A DNA stretch of 64,000 bases from the NCBI RefSeq assembly GCF_003576645.1, contig NC_044916.1, forward strand, positions 15,781,793-15,845,792. Reading direction: 5' to 3'. The notes under the pieces were generated by a model. The model was not told the origin of the DNA, made no database searches, and saw only the letters and a list, made by a program, of their open reading frames with translations. The DNA comes from Ipomoea triloba (lineage: Eukaryota > Streptophyta > Magnoliopsida > Solanales > Convolvulaceae). Below are positions 32,351 to 44,728 of the stretch, piece by piece. Numbering within the stretch: position 1 is the stretch's first letter; every line of letters starts with the position of its first letter. Position numbers and translations under genes: made by a program.

Positions 32351-34510
32351 AGATTATCTCATGGAATTGTAGGGGCATTCCCAATAGTCAGGTGATGAAT
32401 GTTAGGAACCCTGAAGCATTGATTTTGATGATACCAAAGACCCGAGGAGACCCCCAATCTTTACTTTGTCTTTTTTAAATTTAGAATGACGAATCCTTGT
32501 CTAGAAATAGTTATTAGACGAGTCCTTACATTTAAAGAGTAACTTCTTATCATTCCAAACAAGACTTCGAGTAAAAGACCTCAAGCCGAAGACTTGAAGA
32601 TTGAAGACACGAAGACTAAAGACTGTGGAAGTATTAGGCCGAAGAATGGAAGGGCCAAACTCTTAAAAACCGAACCATCAAAGTTGATTGATTCGAGGAA
32701 ATGATAGCAGAATGATAAAGTGAATCATTCTCACGAGTACCCAAGGCACTAGACATTCTCTGAGATTTGTCTTGTCCATAGCCTTGAGGTTGGGTATAAC
32801 CTGAATGTCAAAACGGATCCTAGGTAACGATCCCAAGGAGCATTAAATGATTGTCTCTTTATGTGAGACAAAAGACAAATTGTCCTTGCATAAAAGTGGA
32901 CAAACGGCTAGAAAGTACTGAAATTCTCAAAAGGTCAAACATTACCCATTGGATATTACACACTAGTTAATAGGTATTTGAATTTCAGGTTCCCTCCAAC
33001 GGATCTGAAATTTCACACCTATAAATAACCTTGATCCTTCTCATTTGGACATGGTTGTAAAAAGCGAAAAAGCATTAACAAGCAAAATACTCTCAGTGTG
33101 CAAAAATGTTCAAAAGCTCATAAATCACGATCCAGTTTACGAAAGAGATCTTGTGAAGCTCAAGTGTTGAATCAAGAAGATCAATCACAATACTCTCAAG
33201 TTGGAGAAACATTCTCAACCATTCCAACCAATCTCTACATAGAGAAGTAGAAAGAGGCGGAGTAGACTTTTGAAGAAGTTGAAAAACCTACCGAGACGTG
33301 ACTGCCGGGCTTAGTGATCAAAGGAGCACGTTGTAGCAGAGACATTGTACTATTAAGGAGAAAATAGTGCAATCCTTCACAAGTTGTGAAGAAGAGTGGA
33401 GTAGGCTTCGTTAACAACCGAACCACTATAAAAACTCTTATCTCTTTCTCTCTACTTTATTTTACATACTGCATTGCATGCCACACTCAAACCTAATTTT
33501 CATAAGATAAAGTTACGTGCAAAGTGATCTTAAAATTTGTTATAATCTTTCCTATCCGCTACGTTTATCTTTGGTCAAGTTCAATCTCTCCAAGGGTTTG
33601 TTTTTGTTAAGATATTTTGAAAGGTTTTCAAAATTTATTGTGAGTCTATTCAACCCCCCCCCCCTTTTAGACTCACACCGTTATAACCAACAATGAATCA
33701 TGTTAAAGAACTTCTGAACTCCACTAAAGCCAATGCCCTCTGCATCCTTGAGATTCATTCGCCAGGGCGCATAAAATGATTGATTTAGCCTCTAGGTTAG
33801 GTTACACAAATCATTTTATTGTTGACTTGTTAGGTTTTGCCGGTAGCCTTCTCCTATTCTGGAAGAATGACCACATTGACTTAGAGATCCTCAGTCACAA
33901 TTCCCAAGCCATACACACCAAAGTGAAAAATAGGCTTGGAGACTGTTTTATTACTTTCGCCTATATTAGACCTAATGTGCTTGCCAAGTATAGATTCTAG
34001 GACAATTGTAAGTCCTTCTCAAGTGTCATTTAGGGGCCGTGGATTGTCCTAGGTAACCTAAATGACATTGCGTCCAGTACAGAACAATGGGGTAGTTTTT
34101 CTATCAATAATAGCTGCCTACCAAAATTTGTTGACTTTTACAGCGACTGTGACCTGATTGATCCGGGTGCCTCGGGCTCAAATTTTACTTGGTGTCGAGC
34201 AACAGGGAACTGAATTATTCAAATGCGGAGACTTGATAGAGTTATTTAGAACGTTAAAGCTCAGATGGATTTCTCGGAAGCCAAATTGATTGTTTTCCCT
34301 CGTTTATGTTCAGATCACAACCCTATCCTCTTTATTGAAGAGCAGGGAGTCCTCCTAGTAGAAACCTTCGTCCAGTTCGATTCGAAGCGGCATGGCTGAC
34401 TAGAGATGACTATAAGTTCATCTGGGAAGAGGTGGCTTTGAGTCAAGATCATTCCTTCGAACATATTATAAACATGATCACACAAAAAAAAACTGGATTG
34501 GAATCCAAAC
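32347..34510 (+). pseudogene. LINE 2 ORF2 endonuclease, interrupted
   Basis: ATG at 32347 opens MKIISWNCRGIPNS, the start of the LINE apurinic-type endonuclease. After 32399 the solo LTR intervenes; the frame resumes at 33698 with ANALCILEIH (catalytic Glu), RLGYTNHF and later NLNDIASS, SGSNFTWC and RLDRV. SDHNPIL near 34310 is the catalytic His block. Stops at 33998 and beyond inactivate it. Confidence 0.8.
32400..33692 (+). mobile_element. Ty1/copia solo LTR, TSD ATGAA
   Basis: It begins TGTTAGGAACC and ends CCAACA, with a poly-C run (about 33654-33664) shortly before the end. Both sides have the 5-bp ATGAA (32395-32399 and 33693-33697). No internal region, so a solo LTR of 1293 bp. It is a distant relative of the solo LTRs at 44729 and 50077. 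Confidence 0.9.
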
Positions 34511-34649
34511 ATATTTGGTAATATTTTCTTCCGTAAGATATGGTTGGAGGCGAGAATCCTTGGAATTCAGAGTGCGACCACTTTTAGTTCGTCTATTTCT
34601 CTATAGAACCTGGAAAGACGTTTGATTTCTGAACTTAATGATGTTTTTT

Positions 34650-36201
34650 ACCAGGAAGAAACACTCTGGTTTCAAAAATCCCGAACGAATTGGATTAGGG
34701 AGGAAGACAGAAATACCCGATTTTATCATAATGCAGCTTTGATCAGAAGGAATAAGAGCCACATCAGATTCCTTAAGATCTAAGGTGCTTGGACAGATGA
34801 GTCCTCCTTATTGACCAATCATATTACTGACTATTTTTCCTCTCTTTTTTGTAGGGCGGATGTGGAAGAAGAAACCATCTTAACACCTATTGACCACTCT
34901 TGTAAAATCCACATAATCCAAGTTGAAAGACTGGTGGATGAAGCTTCTTGTGAGGAGGTGAAAAAAGCAATATTTGGTATGAAAAAATATGGAAACCCTA
35001 GTCCGGATGGAATCTCGGCGGTTTTCTATCAACACTTCTGGGGGGACATCGGCCAAGCTCTTACCAATATGGTCAACCAAGCCTTAGCCAATGGCTCAGT
35101 TAATAAGGCCCTCCTCCAGGCTTTCATGACTCTTATCCCGAAGAAAGAAGTTCCAGAGACAGCGACTGATTTCAGGCCTATCACTCTCCTTAATGTGGCT
35201 TACAAAGTCATTTCAAAAGTTCTAGTCAATAGACTAAGGCCAATTATGTGTGAACTCATTGGACCGCACCAGAACAGTTTCCTTCCGGGACGATCTACTC
35301 TAGACAATGTGATTTTAACTCAAGAAGTGGTTCATACCATGAAGAACAAAAAAGGAAGGAAAGGGTTGATGATCCAAAATGTGGATCTCCAAAAAGCCTA
35401 TGATAGAGTTTCCTGGACTTTCCTTGAAGCTACATTAGTAGATTTTGGATTCCAGATACGATTGATTGATCTTATTCTTTTTTCTTTTTGTGAAAGCGAG
35501 ATAGCTATTATGTGGAACGGAGGTCGCCTACCCCCTTTCAGACCGAGTCGTGCCTTTTGACAAGGAGATCCCCTTGCTCTTTATCTCTTCAATCTGATCA
35601 TGGAAAGACTAGCGTATGATATCCAAAACAAAGTTAACGCTGGCCTCTGGAAACTGATTTGTATTTCTAGAGGCGGTACTGGTATTTCTCATCTCTTCTT
35701 TGCGGACGACCTCATGTTTTTTGGTGAAGCTTCTGAGTGACAGGCAAAAGTTATGATGGACTGCCTGAAAAACTTTACCAAGGTCTCCGGCCTTAAGGTT
35801 AACCTCTCTAAATCCCTTGTGTTTTGCTCACCCAACTTAAATGCAGGTACCAAAAGATGCATAGGTGATAAGTTGAATATCCCCTTAGCCCCCAATCTTG
35901 GGTGTTACCTCGGTATTCCCATGCTCCAGAAACAGGTCTCAAAAGACACTTTCACGAGTATCATTGACAAAATGAGGCGGAAGCTCACAACGTGGAAAGC
36001 CAATTACCTAAGTATGGCTGGCATGAGCATTCTCGTCCAATCATCTCTGGCTACCGTGTCTACCTACACCATGCAATCGATGGCAATTCCGGTAAGTATT
36101 TGTACTATATCGACAAGATTTGTAGGAATTTCTTGTGGGGCCATGTAGAAAACACTAGGAAGTTTCATACAGTAAGTTGGTTTGAGATTTGCAAACCGTA
36201 G
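34650..36201 (+). pseudogene. LINE 2 reverse transcriptase, 3'-truncated
   Basis: The longest frame (34811-35560) has KYGNPSPDGISAVFYQHFW, FRPITLLNVAYKVISKVLVN, NSFLPGRSTLDN and NVDLQKAYDRVSW with the first catalytic Asp. The frame breaks at 35558; FFADD (35696-35710) with the second catalytic pair follows in another frame. KVSGLKVNLSKS, LGCYLGIP and NFLWGHVE complete the RT thumb. The ORF is cut at 36201 by the LTR of element 2. Confidence 0.85.
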
Positions 36202-37488
36202 TGATAAGCGCCAAGAATAGTCGAGTTTATGATCAATTTTAGGGCATTAATAAACGGTTTAGTTACCCATTTGTAATCATTTCATGCATAAAAGACTCTG
36301 ATGAGACCAAATTTGCAGACTCGACTCTATATCTTTGTTTTAAGTCATTTCTGCAGGATAGAACAAGACCCGAGACTGAAAGGAAGGAACAAACGAAGAA
36401 GCAAAACGAGCAGGAGCTCAACCACGTTGATCCCACGCGTGGAGGTGGCGTGGATCAATTCCAGTGTGCATCCACGCCCCCATCCACGCGTGGATGCAAC
36501 GTGGTTTGGGTCATTAAGGGCGATTTCAGGATTTTTTACTTTTGAAAGGCTATTTAAACCCTTTCCCTGCATTTGGAAGGAGGGCCCCAATTCCTAACCT
36601 AGATCTGATTTCATTGTGTTCTCTCCCCTTTGGGGAGTTTTCCCAACCATTCTTAGTGATAGATTCTTAGATAGGGGTAGATCTAGCTAGCTTGGTGGAA
36701 AAGAAGTCTATGAAGGTGTAATAGATCTTGAATTTCTAGGTATAGCTATTCTACTCTTGTTCTTAAAAGATTGCTATTTCAATTTATTTGCTTTTTTTTT
36801 TCTATTGCTTGATTCTTTAATGTTGATGATGTTTGAGTAGATTAGTTGAGGGGTGTGTTTGCCCCATGTTAGATCTTACTATTGATGTTTGAATTTTGCC
36901 ATATGATTATGAAAATGATGAAGTAGGGTTATTAGCTTGTGTGGTTGAAGTTTCTCGTGTTTTACTTCTATTTCCGGCCGGGATAGATAGTAGACTTTGT
37001 GAAAGTCAGTGTGTACGCGATAGCAGCCTCTCATGTGTCCAACTCATCCACATCCCCGCTCTCTATCCGGGAGGAAGAGGCCTGGGAGGAGTGGTAGACA
37101 AGGTGCTCGATTAAATGCCTCAACCGAATGAGGATTGAGAGTCTAAGTGTGACGCCACTCGGTATAAATACCGTGACTCCCATGACTATTCCCAAACCTC
37201 TTTACTATAATCTCTATTGCACAGTCAATTGCATAAACTAACTAAGGCACACACCCCTTCCCCTTGTCCTTTTAAATTGCTAAGTTTAGACTCGCTTTTA
37301 TAACCCTTAATCTATGATGCAAATTTCCCCTAGTGATTCTTGTGAGTTTTGCCTTTTAACATCCTAATGCCACTGTATAATTTGATTCCAATTTGCTATC
37401 CTTGAGAACAGGATACTCGAGGAGTCTTGACTCTTCGTTTTACCGCATCTATCCACCTCACCGCTGTACAAAAATACAAATCCCACCA
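36202..37488 (+). repeat. 5' LTR of element 2
   Basis: It starts TGATAAGCGCC at the LINE break and ends CCCACCA just before the primer site. U3 has the 16-bp palindrome CATCCACGCGTGGATG (36481-36496) and TATTTAAACC at 36551, 55 bp downstream. ATACTCGAGGAGTC near 37412 is shared with other LTR ends here. Confidence 0.8.
36440..36560 (+). promoter_or_regulatory. U3 CGCG palindromes and TATA, element 2
   Basis: CCACGCGTGG words and the perfect palindrome at 36481-36496 lie upstream of TATTTAAACC (36551-36560). ACGCGT fits the CAMTA CGCG box; the regulatory role is inferred. Confidence 0.5.
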
Positions 37489-37491
37489 AAA

Positions 37492-37509
37492 TGGCGTCGT
37501 TGCCCGGGA
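37492..37509 (+). other. Primer-binding site, Asp tRNA type
   Basis: TGGCGTCGTTGCCCGGGA is close to TGGCGCCGTTGCCGGGGA, the complement of the plant Asp tRNA 3' end used by Athila-type elements; two or so mismatches. Confidence 0.75.
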
Positions 37510-37746
37510 TGGCAAACGGTATTTGAATTGTGTTTTGACATTTAGGAAGTTAATTGTTAATAGTTCTTGAATTGCTTCTTTTTGCTTATTTTGTTTTCTT
37601 ATTTTTGGATACTTGATTGGAGAAGTGAGCTTATTTGACTTGCATATCTTGTTGCTCACTTGCAACTACTTTTAGTCGCAAAGAATTGTTGTTGGCTAAG
37701 CTTTGTGCATGAAATTTTTGTTGAAAATCAATTGAAAGCTTGCCAA

Positions 37747-39300
37747 TGAGTGCTTATATGAATCCCAATGGTCATCCATACCATAGAGGACAATCTTGGA
37801 GAGGTTCTCTACCCCAACCATATCCCTATTACCCACATTCTACCTTTGCTTACCCTCCACCTACCTATCACTACTCACCTCCAAATCCTTACCCATTTCC
37901 ACACAACTACTTACCACCTCCAAATTCTTATCCATCTTATATACATAGCCATCACCCACCACCATATACACACCCAATTCCACCATATCAAGAAGAGGAC
38001 TCGTTGAGCTCTAAAGATTTATTCCAAAATATTGAGAGTAAGCTTGTCCAAATTATGAAAAAGATCGATCCAAGCTATACTCACGAGCCATATTCATTCC
38101 CCAATTCCCACCCAAACACCTACTACCCACCTCCATCACAAATTCCTCAAGAAAACAATACTACACACATCTACGAAACACCACCCTCCACTCAATATTT
38201 GACCCCCACCAATCCTTGTGATTATCTCCCACCGGCCAAGGATGAGATTGAGATTCTAAAAGAAAAGATAGAAGTATTCACAAAGGTGGCCAAGGTGGAC
38301 ACGGCTAATTTAAGGGCCGAAATCAAGGGCGAATTGAAAGATTATCTTGCTACCCTCCGGGAGGAAGACCTTCCATTGGAAGAAATTGAAACTAAAATGC
38401 TATCTATGATGGAGGAGTTCATGAGGACAAGTTCATTACGGGTTAACTACCCATTGTAGATGATCTCCCGACTTTGGAAATCAATCCAAGGGTTGTACAT
38501 GAGGATAAAAAAGAACAAAATGATAAGGAAGAGATGAGTGTCGAGGATGTTGTAGATTGTTATGACCCGGTACTTGAAGAAGTCCCAATTTTCGAATTGG
38601 AAAATCAAAAGGAGGTAGAGATGGAGAGTGAAGATGAGGACATCGAAGTAGTGTGGGAAGATGAAGAGCCAACATGTGGTAACAATCTTAATACTTCTTG
38701 TGTTAATATTCTTGAAATCCTTGTGCTCTTATTGAAAACACTTTGAAATGCAATAATGATCTATATGCTTGTGATAATACTTGTTTTTATTTCCGGGAGG
38801 ATAATTCCATAACAACTTGTGATATATTGATTGATGATTGTAAGGATTCTCTTTTGTTTGATGATGAATATGTTTATTTCAAAAAGTATGGGGGTGAGTC
38901 CTTGAGTCTAATTGAGTGGGGAAATGATAAAAGAGAATGATCAGAAGATATGATGGAAAATGAAGGAATTTTCACTTTCGACATAATTGAGAGAGTTGAG
39001 TAGGGTAATGTTACCGAATTTGAAAATGAAAATGGGAATGAGGAGACATGGTATCAATCCTATGCTAAAAATGAAAACATCTTTTGGGGTGGAAGAGATA
39101 AGGAGGAAATAAGGGAAGTTCACACCATCATAGAGGGATTAATGAGGGTGTTTGAGGCTAAAATTCTTCCAATAATGCAAATTGTTCTTCCTTTAGTTGG
39201 TTGTGAATTCAAGGATGTCCTACATCTTGGGGCATACCTTGAAGCAAAGGTTCATGGGACGCTTGGTAAGGTCCCGAAATCGGTGTGCTTCGAAGGATAG
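37747..39300 (+). pseudogene. Gag-like ORF of element 2, broken
   Basis: It opens with MSAYMNPNGHPYHRG and a Pro/Tyr-rich low-complexity region, then a helical region (EIEILKEKIEVFTKVAKV). A frame change at about 38459 leads to an acidic part containing DIEVVWEDEEPTCGN, the same module as in element 1 (VEIVWEEEKPCGD). Later frames give YACDNTCF, a stop at 38938, another at 39001, and a conserved tail (LHLGAYLEAKV, then GKVPKSVC) ending at 39300. No zinc knuckle or enzyme domain is seen. Probably a derived structural protein of a non-autonomous family, now decayed. Confidence 0.65.
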
Positions 39301-39309
39301 AGCACACCA

Positions 39310-39353
39310 CGTCTAGCCAGAGACGGTAAACATTGGGAGGCATTCCCAATGTT
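39310..39353 (+). other. Twin hairpin module, element 2
   Basis: CGTCT (39310-39314) pairs with AGACG (39321-39325), loop AGCCAG. AACATTGGGA (39329-39338) pairs perfectly with TCCCAATGTT (39344-39353), loop GGCAT. Lies ten bases after the ORF stop. Confidence 0.7.
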
Positions 39354-40562
39354 ATCCTTTAAGATTTAGAATTTGTTTTGATTGTTTTCATCTCATTTTT
39401 CTTATTAGTAATTTTTGTTTTTCGTATAGCCTTGTTTGAACTAACCACACAGATTAAATATTTGGGAGGCATGTTTTGACCGCAAATCACCAAAAGAGTC
39501 ATAAACGCTAGCAAAAGAGGCAAAATAATCGAAGTGGGACTTATTAGGCAAGTCCACGCACCCATCCACGCATGGATGTGGCGTGGGCACAATCCAGTGA
39601 GCATCCACGCGTGGATGTTGCGTGGACGGGCACCAGAAAGGCTGCGTAAAAGTAGCGCAAATGTGTTTAAATCTTGCCCTTTCTTCATTTCTTTCCATTT
39701 CACGAGTAAAGCATTTCCCCAAGGTAAAAACACTTCATCCTAAGGCATTTTATTTGCAAGATTTCAAAGGAATATCATATCTAAAGTCATCAATGGAGGT
39801 AATCTTTATATTTCCTTGCTTTATTTGGTTCAAGTACTTTATTGGAGCTTGTTTTGTTAGCAACATTCTTGATAATTTTGTCTAAATGTGGGGGTATTGA
39901 GAATAAGTTGTTAGTTGATTTGAAAAGACAAGAAAATGAAAAAGATGATGCTGAGAAAAATTGAGAAAAAAGTGTTGAAAAAGATGATGAAAAGAGAAAA
40001 ATGAAAAGAAAAGAAAGACGAATAAAAGTTTGAAGTTTATTTTGTAAGTTGTGCTCTACCCCACCACTTTAGAGGTTGTTTTGTCCTTACGTCTTGGTTG
40101 CTCCTTAGTTCATTCAAGTTATATCTCTTCTAACCTCAATTGTGAACAAATGTGAAGTTCTCTCCTTTGTTTTATTCCTATACCCTTTCTTTGTTAACCA
40201 TTCACCCTTAGCCCCATTACAAGCCTAATAAAGACCTATTTGATCTTAGCATGCATTCTTAGAGTTGAGCTAGTGGGAGTAAGAAGGGCAAGCCTATGGG
40301 ATCTCATTAAAAGCCAAGTTTTGCATAATCTCAACTTAGCATTTGTGCACACTAGATTCTCACACACTTTAATGGTTTTGGTGCTTGGTTATTGGCATGA
40401 GGATGGAACTTGTGTGGCAAGCAAAGGTGATTCTTGAAACAAGTTGTGTTGTAGCAAGTTGGATTGTGGTTTGATAGGTTGTGCAAAGTGGGAGTATGAT
40501 CAATTTCATTGCTTGAGTGGTGATTTATTTCTTGTCTTTACTTGAGGACAAGCAAAGGTTTA
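39354..40562 (+). other. 3' non-coding part of element 2
   Basis: No coding frame. 39540-39630 repeats the CATCCACGCGTGGATG palindrome (39602-39617) and is followed by TGTTTAAATC, so it looks like a piece of U3. AAATGTGGGGGTATTG (about 39885) and GAGGACAAGCAAAGG (about 40545) are typical of Athila 3' ends. Confidence 0.5.
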
Positions 40563-40575
40563 AGTGTGGGGGAGT
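40563..40575 (+). other. Polypurine tract
   Basis: AGTGTGGGGGAG directly before TGATAAGTGC at 40576. Confidence 0.75.
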
Positions 40576-41850
40576 TGATAAGTGCTTATTTCTCTATATT
40601 TTCCCTTCTTTACTTGTTTATAGATCATTCCAAATTTCATGAGAATTAGTGCTTATTTGTGTTATTTTGCAAGTAGTATGAGTTGAAAAACATTGAAGAA
40701 AAGAAGATCATTTTAATGAATTTTGTTGAGCATTGGACTCAAATGAAGACCAAGTATGAAGCTATTGGAGATGGATGCAATACTCCCAAGGAAGCCTAAG
40801 AGTGATATTTTCAATGGTGTTGGTCATTTGGGCAAACCAAAACAAAAGAGAAGCAAAAGGTCAAGGTGTTGCAATTCTCGCATTGCACGTCGATGTCTGA
40901 ACCATTGGAAAGACGACTCGAAGGGCTACAACTTTCATGAAGACATCAAAGTCTAAATCATAAGGGAAAAGGGTCAAAATCAGCCTTCAAGCCAGATCTT
41001 TGTCGTAGGAGGATTCTCGACGCGTCGAGAATTATCCTCGACTTGTCGAGAATAGGCAGAATGCCTCCTTTTTCGCTCCAAATTAGCTCGACGCGTCGAG
41101 GACCCCAGATCTGCAGATTTCGCTCCTGTTTAAGTGGGTTTTCACTCATTTCTCCATGGTTCCGACCCATCTTAGAACCCTAGCTATTTTCTAGTCTTTC
41201 TTTTCATATTTTAGGGTTAGAATAGAGTTATATTTAGGTTATTAAACATTTTGAAAGCTTAGATTGTAGCATTTAAACTTGAGTTTCAAGGATTTCATAT
41301 CCATTTTCACTAGATAAGTTCTTCTACTCTTTATTTCATTTCTTGCAATTTACTTTCTTGTTTTATTGCTTCGATCTTTTATCTTGTGTTTGTTATGAAA
41401 TTCCTTGTTGATTATGAATCTTGTGATATTTTCATTATGATTATGTGTGATTATTTCTCCTTGGATGGAGGTAGGGCTGTAAGCTAGGTATTTGATGGAT
41501 GATTTTGAATTGGTTAAGGAAAGTTGAGACATGACTTTGATGTTGTTGATTGACATAATTATTTGAGTCCCGATTAGGGAGTGAAAAGCTAGCCTAAGTT
41601 CAAGGAGTTGATCAACCATGATGAAATGCCTCTTAGACATTCTTGAGTCATGGAAATGTCCTTGAATGTTCTAGGAGTGTGGGATGACCTTGGGAAAGGC
41701 TTCCCTATTGTTATATGGCATCTATCATCTTTTGGTCCCCAATTTGGTTTCACTATCTTGACCTACCTTTAGTTCCTATCTACCTCACCTTTCTTATTAT
41801 TTATTTTCATTATAGTGTGTTGTTTGATATTGTGTTTGTATCCAAATCAA
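40576..41850 (+). repeat. LTR of a further Athila-like family
   Basis: Starts TGATAAGTGC after a polypurine tract. U3 has the 18-bp palindrome TTCTCGACGCGTCGAGAA (41014-41031) and CTCGACGCGTCGAG (41097-41110), then GTTTAAG at 41138. The right end is unclear; 41850 is approximate. Confidence 0.6.
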
Positions 41851-42560
41851 CCATTCTGTTTGGCTAGATTTCCATGAGGAACATTAGTATCTTATGCTTG
41901 GAACACTAAAGCTCTACTCCTATCGCCAATCCTTATGAGAATGATATCCGGTGTAAGGATACCCTCTTACACATCCACTCACCCAAAAGACTACTTCATC
42001 AATTGTATTGTCTCTTCTCATGTTACATCATTGATTTGAGAACATATGTGTTAGGTTTGAGCTTATATTGTCACTACATTATGAGAATATTCATGATTTT
42101 TCAAACTTATACATATTGAAATGGTGAACCCTAGATGAAAATTTAGGCATTACTTGCTTGGTTGGGTTAAAGGTGAAATTGGGAGCACGTATAGAAAAGA
42201 ATGATGCTTTATGACTCCATGAACGCTACATTGTTGATTCCAACCATATACTTGTTGAATGGTGAGCTTATTTGTTCATATCATTTTCAATCCCAACTTG
42301 GTCTTGAGGAAGAAGATGAAGTTGACTTTTGTGTTGACTTTTGTAATGAAATTGTTTCTAGTATGATAGAAAGTATGGTATGATCATTGTTGTTTGTGAA
42401 TTGGAGAATTATGAAGGATATTGTTGAAAAGAATTGTTAAATTATACAAATGAAGTGTGTAGATCTTAAACTTTCATAATGCAACCCAAGATGATGAATC
42501 TTGAATTTAAATGAGAAAACATTTCCTTGTATTATGCGAAATTATTGATTGATTTATAGG
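41851..42560. other. Unassigned repeat-like DNA
   Basis: I see no coding frame or repeat border here; it may be U5 or internal sequence of the LTR to the left. Confidence 0.3.
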
Positions 42561-43887
42561 TGATAAGACTACGAGATACCCTTATTTCAGGCACATTTTA
42601 GGGTGTTTTATTGCGTCTATAGCATCCTTATTTGGTAAATTGTGTGCGTAAATGTTTGAAAATCACTAACTAATGCACAGAAGCTACTTATAGCTTAAAA
42701 GAAGTAAAACAGGAGCCCTGTGAGCAAATAGGACCAAAAGATGAGCTTAAAAAGCAAACTAGGCAAAAGCGGAGCCCCGGAGGACCAATCTGGAAGGCCA
42801 CACGTGTGTGAGCAAGCGTGGAAACTTTCCAGAAGCTCCCCACGCACGCTCACACGCGTGTGAGAGGCGTGGAGGCGTGTTGCGCGAATTTCAGCTAGGG
42901 TTGTCATTTCAGGGACTATTTAAACCCCTTTGATGAATTTCCAGAGGAGGATTCCAGAATTTTTAGTTTTCCCTTTTCTTAGTTTTTCCTTTGGAGAACT
43001 TTCTCCATTTTTTTCTAGTTTCTAGATTAGATCAATCTCCATTGTAGAAGACAACAAGCTTGGATTGAAGATCTTCTTCTCTCTAGGTGATCTCTATTTC
43101 ATTTCTATAATTTTGGTAATCTTATTCTTGGATTAAATTAGCTTTTGCTTGCATTTCATATCATGAGTAGCTAATTTAGTCTAGGGATTTGGATTGTGTG
43201 ATTGAATATTGCTTTTGTGATGATCTTATTTCTAGATCTTGGATCTATGAGTTTGTGTTGATGGATTATCTATTCTTGTCTTTTGATTGTTGTTTTGATG
43301 AGATCTTGTTTGGATTTGACCAATCTAGATGAGAGATTGAGCTCTTGACTCTTTCATGTCTTTGATTAGAGTTAGGATTTAATGCTTTACACAATCAAAG
43401 TTCCTATGGACTTCTTAAGAATAGTAGGATAGTGTGTAGCTTAAGTGTTTGATAAAATTCCTCTTAGAACTTTGGATGCTTGAAGGCACTCCTAAGTCAA
43501 AGAAGCGTTAGTACACAAGGTGGAAAAGGACTAAGACAACACACTCTTGAATAGCCAATATCCTAGCAATCCTGATCCATGACCTTGCACTCTCACTATG
43601 CAATATTCATGAACACTATCCAATCCCTACCCCTTTTACATATTCCCAAAATCACTTTTACTTTACTACTCTTTTGCACTCAAACCAACCAATGAACTAC
43701 ACTCTCACTTGCAATTCCACCCTTCACCACACTCAAGTCCTATGCATGATCCAATCAAGTAAACTCCCGAATGTTTGACATACCTCCACGTCCCTCCTTC
43801 GAGACCGACACTCGGGGAGTCACAGACTTTCCGTTTTATCATACAAATATCTTTTGACATTTCACCCTATGCACGCAAGTGTTGTCA
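42561..43887 (+). repeat. LTR fragment, CACACGCGTGTG family
   Basis: Starts TGATAAGACTACG. TCACACGCGTGTGA (42850-42863) lies 53 bp before TATTTAAA (42917-42924). The right end has GACACTCGGGGAGTCACAG; the border is 43859 or 43887. AAATGACGTCG at 43893 may be a decayed Asp-type primer site. It is joined head to head with the element 3 LTR. Confidence 0.6.
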
Positions 43888-44115
43888 ATAGGAAATGACG
43901 TCGCAATCCTCAACCACACATCTGATAAAGCTGTGGGTATGGAGTGAGTGGGTGAAGGTGGTAAAACGAAGACTCAAGACTCCCCGAGTGTCGTGTCTCT
44001 CAAGGATGGCGAATGAGATTCGTATTGGTGTGTTGGCATCTAAGAGGTTGAAGGAAAAGAGTTATGGGAATGGCTAGGGGTTGGATTCATTTGTAAGAGG
44101 GTAAGGTTGATAAAA

Positions 44116-44243
44116 GTTGTGTAAAGTAAAGAAAAGTAAAGTGGAGATTGGGGCTTTGTTGTGTAAAGTAAAGAAAAGTAAAGTGGAGATTGGGGCTTTA
44201 TTGTGTAAAGTAAAGAAAAGTAAAGTGGAGATTGGGGCTTTAG
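44116..44243 (+). repeat. Three-copy tandem repeat, about 43 bp
   Basis: TGTAAAGTAAAGAAAAGTAA plus GTGGAGATTGGGGCTT three times in a row, inside the element 3 LTR. Confidence 0.95.
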
Positions 44244-44728
44244 GCTTTTCCATGTGGTTTATCTTTGGTCGGTTTTGCGAGTGCAAGTCGTGGAATAAAC
44301 CAGGGAGTTCATGGCACACTACCAAGTGGTGCCACACTTTGGACTCCCACATCCTCATTCGGTTGGGGCATTTCATCGAACACTTTGTCTACCACTCCTC
44401 TCGGATCTTGTCCTTTCGGACTAAGAGCGGAGATGTGGGTGAGTTAGACTCGTGAGTGGCCGCTATCGCGCACACACTCACTTCCTTTGGGTTTGCTACC
44501 TAATGTGGCTACAAAAGGCACAAAGCTTGAAGAACATCATCCACACAAGTTCAACATCCAACAAGCAAGCAATTCACAAATCAAAGCAATAATATTAAAC
44601 ATCCATATAGATCTACCATGGGGCCACCAATCCCCTATCTAATCTACTCTAGCATGCTAAGAAACAAGAACAAGAAGGGAAAATTCAAAGAAACAAGTAT
44701 TGAATTAGAAATTGAAGAGAATGGTTAC

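Larger units (their letters stand above)
31386..36201 (+). mobile_element. LINE 2, split by a copia solo LTR
   Basis: ORF1 with a zinc knuckle, ORF2 endonuclease and RT follow each other on the plus strand as in plant L1-type LINEs. The 5' end is replaced by an LTR end at 31385 and the 3' end is cut by the element 2 LTR at 36202, so zf-RVT, RNase H and the poly(A) are missing. Solo LTR 32400-33692 lies in the start of ORF2. Several stops and frameshifts. Confidence 0.85.
36202..40575 (+). mobile_element. Element 2: non-autonomous Athila-like element
   Basis: 5' LTR (36202-37488), Asp-tRNA primer site, a broken gag-like ORF, twin hairpins and a polypurine tract (AAGTGTGGGGGAG) are present, with no pol. 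The LTR that follows at 40576 is not the same as the 5' LTR, and 39450-39690 resembles U3 sequence, so the 3' half may be recombinant. The 5-bp flank on the left is CGTAG. Confidence 0.75.

Noticed and set aside
37768..38007. His/Thr/Ile-rich frame
   Set aside because: Shadow of the Pro/Tyr-rich gag-like ORF of element 2.
44117..44455. 112-codon frame with three CKVKKSKVEIGAL repeats
   Set aside because: Direct translation of a 43-bp tandem repeat inside an LTR; no sign of selection.
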